A DNA stretch of 64,000 nucleotides from Solirubrobacterales bacterium (GTDB lineage: Bacteria > Actinomycetota > Thermoleophilia > Solirubrobacterales > Solirubrobacteraceae): positions 1-64,000 of the forward strand of contig JAFAXX010000132.1 in assembly GCA_019240655.1 (NCBI GenBank). Reading direction: 5' to 3'. This document shows positions 57,831-64,000 of this stretch, piece after piece. The notes below the pieces were generated by a model, which saw nothing but the letters and a program-made list of their open reading frames with translations, was not told the DNA's origin and did no database searches. Position numbers and translations under genes: made by a program. The stretch's first letter is position 1. Each line of letters opens with the position of its first letter.

Positions 57831-59207
57831 ATGGATGCTCCGGCCACCACGCCCAGGTCGCTGCGGCCGCGCCCCGGCGACGAGCTCGAGCTGACCGTCG
57901 ATTCACTCGCCTTCGGCGGGTCCGGCGTCGCCCGACGCGACGGATACGTGGTGTTCGTGGCCGGGGGAGTGCCCGGCGACCGCGTGCGGGCGGTGGTCGG
58001 GAAATCGAAGCGGGCCTACGCCGAGGCCCGGGTCACCGAGATCCTCGCCCCGAGCCCCGACCGGGTAGCGCCGCAGGCCGACCACCCGGGGGCGCCGTGG
58101 CAGGTGCTCCCGTACGAGCGTCAGCTGGAGATCAAGCAGGCCCAGGTGGACGACGCGCTGCGCCGCATCGGCCGTCTGAGCCACTACGTGAGCGAGCCGA
58201 TCGTCCCCGCCGAGCACCGCTGGCGCTACCGCAACAAGCTCGAGTACTCGTTCGGCTCGGACTCCGGCGGCCGGCTCCTGTGCGGCTTCCACGCCCCTGG
58301 GCGCTGGGACGAGGTAGTCGAGGTCAAGGACTGCCGGCTCGCCTCCGCGGCGGCGAACGCCGCCCGCGAGCGGATCGTGCGGTGGTGCCGCGCCGAGGGC
58401 CTGAGCGCGTACGACCGCCGGACCGGCGAGGGGTTTCTCCGCAATCTCGTCGTCCGCGAGGGCCGGCGCTCGGGCCAGCTCCAGGCGCGCCTGGTCACCG
58501 GCCCCGGCGAGCTCGATCGCCGCGCGCTCGCCGCCGCGGCGGAGCCGCTCGCGGGGCTGCTGTGGACGACGACGGCCGGCGTGGCGGAGACCACGCACGG
58601 GGGCGAGACCGAGCTTCTGGCCGGCGCCCGGCACATCGACGAGCAGATGGGCGGACTGCGGCTCCGGCTCTCGCCGCATGCCTTCTTTCAGACCAACACC
58701 GAGATGGCCGAGCGCCTCTACCGGCTCGTGCTCGACTACGGCGAGCCCGCCGGGTTCGAGCGGGTGTACGACCTTTACTGCGGGATCGGCACGATCGGCC
58801 TGCTGTTCGCGCCACGGGTCGCCGAGGTGTGGGGGCTCGAGCTCGTCGAGCCGGCGATCGCCGACGCGATCGCCAACGCCCGGCTGAACGAGATCGACAA
58901 CGCCCGGTTCTTCGCCGGCGACGTGCGGCTGGCCTTGCGCGAGCTGGTCGCGACGGCCGGACGGCCCGACGTCCTGATTGTCGACCCTCCGCGGGCCGGG
59001 CTCTCGCAGAAGGTCGTGCGGCGGATCGTCGAGGCGGCACCCAAGCGCATCGTCTATGTCTCCTGCAATCCGACCACCCTGGCCCCCAACGCGGCGCAGC
59101 TGACCGAAGCCGGCTACGAGCTGAGACGCGTGCGTCCGGTCGACATGTTCCCGCAGACGCCGCACATCGAGTGCGTGGCGGAGCTCGTGCGCACGGCGGC
59201 CGGGTAG
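57831..59207 (+). CDS. TrmA/RlmD-family RNA (uracil-5-)-methyltransferase
   Basis: TRAM-like N-terminus; FQTNTEMAERLYRLVLDY; VYDLYCGIGTIGLLFA; VDPPRAGLSQKVV; RIVYVSCNPTTLAPN. Confidence 0.93.
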   Translation: MDAPATTPRSLRPRPGDELELTVDSLAFGGSGVARRDGYVVFVAGGVPGDRVRAVVGKSKRAYAEARVTEILAPSPDRVAPQADHPGAPWQVLPYERQLEIKQAQVDDALRRIGRLSHYVSEPIVPAEHRWRYRNKLEYSFGSDSGGRLLCGFHAPGRWDEVVEVKDCRLASAAANAARERIVRWCRAEGLSAYDRRTGEGFLRNLVVREGRRSGQLQARLVTGPGELDRRALAAAAEPLAGLLWTTTAGVAETTHGGETELLAGARHIDEQMGGLRLRLSPHAFFQTNTEMAERLYRLVLDYGEPAGFERVYDLYCGIGTIGLLFAPRVAEVWGLELVEPAIADAIANARLNEIDNARFFAGDVRLALRELVATAGRPDVLIVDPPRAGLSQKVVRRIVEAAPKRIVYVSCNPTTLAPNAAQLTEAGYELRRVRPVDMFPQTPHIECVAELVRTAAG

Positions 59208-59219
59208 GGTTCGCAGCCG

Positions 59220-60164
59220 GTGCGCGCGGTCACGATCCGAGATCGGCAGGTGAGCGTCGAGGAGCATCCCGACCCCGAGGCCGGGGCCGGCGAGGTGCTC
59301 GTCCGCGTGATGGCGGCCGGCCTGAACGGCGCCGACATGATGCAGCTACGCGGCTTCTACCCCGCCCCGGCGGGCGCGCCGCAGGACATCCCCGGACTCG
59401 AGCTGGCCGGAGAGGTCATCGCCCGCGGTCCGGGGGCCAATCGCTTCCACGACGGCGACCGGGTGATGGGCATCGTCGCCGGCGGCGCCCAGGCCGAGCT
59501 GGCCGTGGTCCACGAGCGCATCCTGATGGCCGTCCCCGACGAGCTCGACCCGGTCTGCGCCGGAGCCACGCCGGAGGTGTTCACCACCGCCTACGACGCG
59601 CTCTTCACCCAGGCCGGCATGAAGCCGGGCGAGCGCCTTCTCGTCCACGGCGGGGCCGGCGGCGTCGGCACGGCGGCGATCCAGATCGCCCACGCCGCCG
59701 GCGCGCAGGTCACCGCCACCGTCCGCAACCCCGACCTTCACGACGCCGTTTCCGAGTTCGGTGCGCGCGTGATCGCGCCCGAGGGCTTCGCCGAGCATGG
59801 CCCCTTCGACGTGATCCTCGAGCTGGTCGGCGCGCCGAATTTGCCAGACAACGTCGCCGCGCTCGCGCTTCAGGGCCGGATCGTGGTGATCGGGATCGGC
59901 GCCGGCGCGACGGCCGAGCTCAACCTCAGGGACCTGATGCAGAAGCGGGGCCGGATCCAGGCCTCGACGCTGCGCCCCCGCCCGCTCGAGGAGAAGGCGC
60001 TGACCGCGCGCGCCCTCGAACGTTCGGTGCTGCCGATGCTCGCCTCGAGATCGGTCCGCGTCCCGGTCGCCGCTACCTACGCGCTGGCGGAGGCGAGGCA
60101 GGCCTACGACCACTTCGCCGGCGGCGGCAAGCTCGGCAAGATCGTCCTCACGATCGCCGACTGA
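59220..60164 (+). CDS. Zinc-type alcohol dehydrogenase-like / quinone oxidoreductase
   Basis: GEVLVRVMAAGLNGADMMQLRGFYP; LVHGGAGGVGTAAIQIAHAAGAQV. Confidence 0.93.
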   Translation: MRAVTIRDRQVSVEEHPDPEAGAGEVLVRVMAAGLNGADMMQLRGFYPAPAGAPQDIPGLELAGEVIARGPGANRFHDGDRVMGIVAGGAQAELAVVHERILMAVPDELDPVCAGATPEVFTTAYDALFTQAGMKPGERLLVHGGAGGVGTAAIQIAHAAGAQVTATVRNPDLHDAVSEFGARVIAPEGFAEHGPFDVILELVGAPNLPDNVAALALQGRIVVIGIGAGATAELNLRDLMQKRGRIQASTLRPRPLEEKALTARALERSVLPMLASRSVRVPVAATYALAEARQAYDHFAGGGKLGKIVLTIAD

Positions 60165-60167
60165 GCC

Positions 60168-60350
60168 CTACTCCTCGATGAACCCGGCCTCGTCGGCGGC
60201 CAGGCCGGGCTCATCCTCGGCTGCATGCACCGAGCAGAGCACCGGACCACCGGACTCCATCGCCGCCTGGAGCTCCGCCGGCGTCAGCTTGGCGCCGCAT
60301 TCCTCGCAGCGATCGCCGGTCTGATCAAGAGTCTTCTCTTCCAAATCCAT
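60168..60350 (-). CDS. Small zinc-ribbon-like hypothetical protein
   Basis: DRCEECGAKLTPAELQAAMESGGPVLCSVH. Confidence 0.65.
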   Translation of the reverse strand: MDLEEKTLDQTGDRCEECGAKLTPAELQAAMESGGPVLCSVHAAEDEPGLAADEAGFIEE

Positions 60351-60411
60351 GGGGCCGAGTCTAACCCGGGCTGCGCAGCGCGGCCAAGCGGCCACCCCGG
60401 GATCCCGATCG

Positions 60412-61062
60412 CTAATACGGCGGCAGGTCAGCCCACCACTGCCCAAGCACCCGGAACGCCGCCCAGAACTCCCGCTTGGCGTGGTCCTCGTCGAGCGCCT
60501 CGTCGATGTTCGGCACGTACAGCCCGTCGATCGAGGGCGTCAGCCGCTGAAGCTCGCCGTAGGTCGGCGAAAGCTCGCGGCGCAGCGGGAGGTCGAGCTC
60601 GCCCAGCACGCCGAGAGCCTCGGCGCCCATGACCACGACGATCTTCGGCGAAACGATCGCCATCTCCTCGACCAGCCGCCCCACGCAGCCGGGATCGGCC
60701 ATCGCCGGATCGGCGACCGGGCACTTCACGCACAGCGTCCCGTACACGGCCAACGGATCGATCGACAGCCGCTTGAGCGACTTCATCAGAGCGTTGCCGG
60801 CGCGGCCGTAGAAGGCCACCCCCTCCTCGACCTCGGAGGGGCGGGCCGAGTACTTGAGCAGGAAGATGTCGGCCTGGGGATGGCCCGAGCCGAGCACCGG
60901 CATCAGCTGCCCGCGCGGGCAGTCGCGGCAGGCCTGGACCTCGCGTGCGAAGGTGTTCAGCTCGCGAATCGCCCGCTCGAGGTACTTCTCGCGGATCTCG
61001 TCGTCGGTCGCCGGCACGCCCCGGGGATTGGACGGCTCGGGCGCTTGTCCTTGCGAGTGCAT
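60412..61062 (-). CDS. Uracil-DNA-glycosylase-fold protein (family 4-like, divergent active site)
   Basis: CRDCPRGQLMPVLGSGHPQADIFLLKYSARPSEVEEGVAFYGRAGNALMKSL; LCVKCPVADPAMADPGCVGRLVEEMAIVSPKIVVVMGAEAL. Confidence 0.75.
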   Translation of the reverse strand: MHSQGQAPEPSNPRGVPATDDEIREKYLERAIRELNTFAREVQACRDCPRGQLMPVLGSGHPQADIFLLKYSARPSEVEEGVAFYGRAGNALMKSLKRLSIDPLAVYGTLCVKCPVADPAMADPGCVGRLVEEMAIVSPKIVVVMGAEALGVLGELDLPLRRELSPTYGELQRLTPSIDGLYVPNIDEALDEDHAKREFWAAFRVLGQWWADLPPY

Positions 61063-62972
61063 CAGGAGTTGCGCCGGCCCCCGTGACCGGTCGCCCGCCG
61101 CACCCGGCGCTCGCGCGAGGCTCGCCGGGCGGCCGGTGGCAGGGCTTTGGTCTGGAGGAACTTGAGCGCCTGGACGTAGAGCAGGCTGGCCGGATTGCGG
61201 ACGATGTCGGCGTCGCGCAGGGACTCGAGGAACTCCTCCGGACCGTCGAAGTCGCGCATCCGGATCCGAACCGAGCCGAGCCCCTGGGGGACGTGGGCGT
61301 CCGAGCCGGCACCCGCGGGGATCCGGTACTTGGCCGCGAAGCGAACCGCCTCGTCGTTGAACTCGGGGATCGCCACACGGGGGTTGAACACCTCGATCGC
61401 GTCGATGTCGCCGAGCACGCTCAACAGGTGCTCGTAGTCAGGGACCGAGTGCAGGCGGTCGAACGGGTGGGGCACGTAGACGAGGCCGCCCTGGCGCTTG
61501 ATCTCGGCGATCGTCTCCGGAAGGGTCATCCCGCGCCAAATCTTCTCCTCGATGAACAGGCCGATGACCTCGCCCTGGTCGGCGGTCTTGATCTCCTCCC
61601 CGACGATCACCTTCACGCCGTCGGCCTTCGCACGGGCATCGAGCGCGCCGGAGATCTCGTTGTGGTCGGTGACCGCGATCGCGCCGAGCCCGCGGGCCCG
61701 GGCCTCGGCCAGCAGCACCTCGACCGGCGTCGCGCAGTCACCCGAGTGATCGGTGTGCATGTGCAGATCGACGTCGATCAGCCGGCGAGTGGCCAGCCGT
61801 GCCCGCACGCGGTGGTCGCCGCGGTCGTCGTGGCGGCTGGCCACCAGCCCGCGGTAGACGTCCTCGAGGTCCCCGGCCACGCGCCCCCACCCGAAGGTCT
61901 CCCGCACCTCGGCGACCTCGGCCGCCAGCGCCGTGCGCAGCCGGGAGTCGGTGACCAGGCGGCGCAGGTGCGCGGCCAGCGTCTGGCCGTCTCCGGGCTC
62001 GAACTCGAGCCCCCGGTCGCCGTCGGCGAGCAGCTCCTCGTAGGCGTTCAGGCGCGAGGCGACCGGGACGACGCCGGCCGCCAGCCCGCGCACGAGCGTG
62101 CCCGGCACCGGCCTGACGCCCTCGGAGGCGAGCACCAGGACGTCGGCGCGGGCGAGCGCCTGCGCCTCGCTCATCGCCTCCGCGCTGACGAAGTCGATCC
62201 GCTCGCGGAGCGCCCCGGTCGCGCTGGCGGGCATGGCGAGGGGGCGCTCTGACCACACCGTCACGTGCCACGGCGCGTCGGGCGGCAGCAGGCGGAGCGC
62301 CCGCAGGAGCAGGCGCAGGGCGGCGCGCTCCTCGCCGGCGCTGGCCATTAGCTCGACCCGGCCGTCCGCCCGCGGAGGCGCCGCGGGCACGCTCGCGCCG
62401 GGCAGGATCACCCGATAGTCGCCGGGGAAGTAACGGCGCAGCAGCTCCCGAGTGGCGTTGAAGCTGGCCGTCCGGGCATCGAGGCGCCCGAACAGCAGGC
62501 GCGATAGCGGGCGGGCCAACTGGGTCGAGAGGATCCGCTCGGTGGGCGCGTGGAAGGCGCCCACGTTGAGCGCGCGGGAGTGGCGCAGGGCGACGCTGGC
62601 GGCGCTCGGCGCGAACGGCTCGTGCACGTGCACGACGTCGAGCGTGAGGCTGGCGAGCGCCTCCTCGATCGTGCGCGCCACGTCCACCGGCAGCGATGCC
62701 GAGCGCCGGCGGGTCGGCGCGAAGGGCAGGACCTCGCCGACGCCGAGGACGAGCGGCCGGCCGTCCGCTCGCTCGAGCAGCGAGGCCGGGTCGCCGCGGA
62801 TCAGCCGCCGGCTGTCCCGGACCAGGCCGCTCGACTCCGACGGCGCGATGATCAGGACCCGATGTCCGCGCCCGGCTAGCTCATCCGAGACGCGGGCGAC
62901 GTACTCGTTCACATCGCCGGGCGCCTCCCACGCGAACGGGGTCACCTGCGCGATGGCGAGCACAGGAGCCAT
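61062..62972 (-). CDS. Fusion of GT4-like glycosyltransferase and PHP-domain phosphoesterase
   Basis: N-terminal VTPFAWEAPGDVNEYVARVSDELAGRGHRVLIIAP, DVVHVHEPF; C-terminal DVDLHMHTDHSGDCATPVEVLLAEARARGLGAIAVTDHNEISGA, YVPHPFDRLH, GSDAHVPQGLG. Confidence 0.88.
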   Translation of the reverse strand: MAPVLAIAQVTPFAWEAPGDVNEYVARVSDELAGRGHRVLIIAPSESSGLVRDSRRLIRGDPASLLERADGRPLVLGVGEVLPFAPTRRRSASLPVDVARTIEEALASLTLDVVHVHEPFAPSAASVALRHSRALNVGAFHAPTERILSTQLARPLSRLLFGRLDARTASFNATRELLRRYFPGDYRVILPGASVPAAPPRADGRVELMASAGEERAALRLLLRALRLLPPDAPWHVTVWSERPLAMPASATGALRERIDFVSAEAMSEAQALARADVLVLASEGVRPVPGTLVRGLAAGVVPVASRLNAYEELLADGDRGLEFEPGDGQTLAAHLRRLVTDSRLRTALAAEVAEVRETFGWGRVAGDLEDVYRGLVASRHDDRGDHRVRARLATRRLIDVDLHMHTDHSGDCATPVEVLLAEARARGLGAIAVTDHNEISGALDARAKADGVKVIVGEEIKTADQGEVIGLFIEEKIWRGMTLPETIAEIKRQGGLVYVPHPFDRLHSVPDYEHLLSVLGDIDAIEVFNPRVAIPEFNDEAVRFAAKYRIPAGAGSDAHVPQGLGSVRIRMRDFDGPEEFLESLRDADIVRNPASLLYVQALKFLQTKALPPAARRASRERRVRRATGHGGRRNS

Positions 62973-62977
62973 TTTAT

Positions 62978-62997
62978 GGGGCCGCTTGCGCGGCCCC
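62978..62997 (-). terminator. Stem-loop ggggccgc-ttgc-gcggcccc between ino1 and the GT-PHP gene
   Basis: Perfect 8-bp GC stem with 4-nt loop; on the minus strand followed by ATAAA and then the ATG of the GT-PHP gene. Confidence 0.55.
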
Positions 62998-62999
62998 GG

Positions 63000-64000
63000 T
63001 TACGTGGCGGTCGCGGACCCGGTGGCGCTCGCCGGGCTGGGGACCGGCTTGCGGGCGTACTCGCGGATGAACCGCTCGGTCAGCGCGCGGGCTTCGTCGT
63101 CGGGGCGCTGGTGCATCGGCGACTTCATCAGGTAGGAGCTCGGCCCGTCGAGCTGGCCGACAAGTCCGTGGTTCAGCGCCAGCTTGCAACAGCGCACGGC
63201 GTCGATCACGATCCCGGCCGAGTTGGGCGAGTCCCACACCTCGAGCTTCAGCTCGGCGCTCAGCGGCACGTCGCCGAACGCCTGGCCTTCGAGCCGGATG
63301 TGGGCCCACTTGCGGTCGGTCAGCCACGGCACGTAGTCGGAGGGACCGACGTGGACGTCGTCGGCCGGGAGCGTGTGGCCCATGATCGAGGTCACCGCGT
63401 TGGTCTTGGAGACCTTCTTGGACTCGAGCCGTTCGCGCTCCAGCATGTTGTAGAAGTCCATGTTGCCGCCGACGTTGAGCTGCGAGGTGCGCAGCAGCTT
63501 CACGCCACGGTCGTGGAACAGCCGGGCGAGGGCGCGATGGACGATCGTCGCGCCGACCTGCGACTTGATGTCGTCGCCGACGATCGGCAGGCCGGCCTTC
63601 TGGAAGCGGCGGTTCCAGTAGTCCTCCCCGGCGATGAACACTGGGATGCAGTTGACGAAGCCGCAGCCGGCCTCGAGCACCTGCTCGACGTACCACTTGG
63701 TCGCCTGCTCTGAGCCGACCGGGAGATAGGAGACCACCACGTCGGTGTGGGTCTCCTTGAGGATGTCGACGATGTCGGCGGTCGGCCCGGGGGCCTTGGT
63801 GATCTTCTCCTGCAGGTACTTGCCGAGCCCGTCGTGAGTCATCCCGCGGTGCACCTCGACGCCGAGGTGCGCGACCTCGTCGGCGAACTTCAGCGTGTTG
63901 TTCTGCCCGGAGAAGATCGCCTCCGAGAGGTCCTTGCCGACCTTCTCGACGTCGATGTCGAAGGCCGCCGAGAACTCGATGTCATGCACGTGGTAGCCGC
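63000..64000 (-). CDS. ino1: myo-inositol-1-phosphate synthase (5' end beyond window)
   Basis: [66 protein letters not shown]; frame remains open to 64000. Confidence 0.93.
   Translation of the reverse strand, partial: GYHVHDIEFSAAFDIDVEKVGKDLSEAIFSGQNNTLKFADEVAHLGVEVHRGMTHDGLGKYLQEKITKAPGPTADIVDILKETHTDVVVSYLPVGSEQATKWYVEQVLEAGCGFVNCIPVFIAGEDYWNRRFQKAGLPIVGDDIKSQVGATIVHRALARLFHDRGVKLLRTSQLNVGGNMDFYNMLERERLESKKVSKTNAVTSIMGHTLPADDVHVGPSDYVPWLTDRKWAHIRLEGQAFGDVPLSAELKLEVWDSPNSAGIVIDAVRCCKLALNHGLVGQLDGPSSYLMKSPMHQRPDDEARALTERFIREYARKPVPSPASATGSATAT

Noticed and set aside
58097-60181. 694-aa + strand ORF overlapping the RlmD-like and alcohol dehydrogenase genes
   Set aside because: Out-of-frame Arg/Ala/Gly-rich reading of two well supported genes

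Overview
This is a high-GC actinobacterial chromosomal window; gene content suggests a Thermoleophilia/Solirubrobacterales-like lineage, which is inference only. It is almost fully coding, with no rRNA, confident tRNA, CRISPR array, transposase or prophage seen. In order it contains: gyrB (3' part)-gyrA; a short noncoding segment with an extreme 16S-complementary Shine-Dalgarno; HNH nuclease, pheA and DUF4446 genes; a Ser/Thr-signalling and cell-shape cluster (kinase-fhaA-fhaB-pstP-rodA/ftsW-pbpA-pknB-ddl); a discoidin-like receptor kinase; purM, uppP and dedA; a large envelope-glycan locus (about 23-46 kb) with a PglE/PglF/PglC-like set, a Wzx-type flippase, several glycosyltransferases and an ATP-grasp gene; an orphan DNA methyltransferase; pcm, SCO1, an E2-like acyltransferase, a DsbA-like gene and lpdA; a TPP riboswitch with thiOSG and a divergent thiE; argF, an RlmD-like methyltransferase, a divergent uracil-DNA-glycosylase-fold gene, a glycosyltransferase-PHP fusion, and the ino1 3' part. 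The most exciting hypothesis is that the glycan locus makes a sulfonated or sulfated surface glycan. It carries a clear SQD1/SqdB UDP-sulfoquinovose synthase beside an epimerase, a GtrB/DPM-like transferase, GtrA and a GT-C-like membrane protein, with a ComA-like phosphosulfolactate synthase and an arylsulfotransferase-family protein about 15 kb upstream. Also notable: an E2 acyltransferase domain with Asp-to-Tyr in HxxxDG, an argF with an apparent ACG start, and short tandem duplications clustered at gene boundaries. All assignments come from reading the protein translations; no database search was run.
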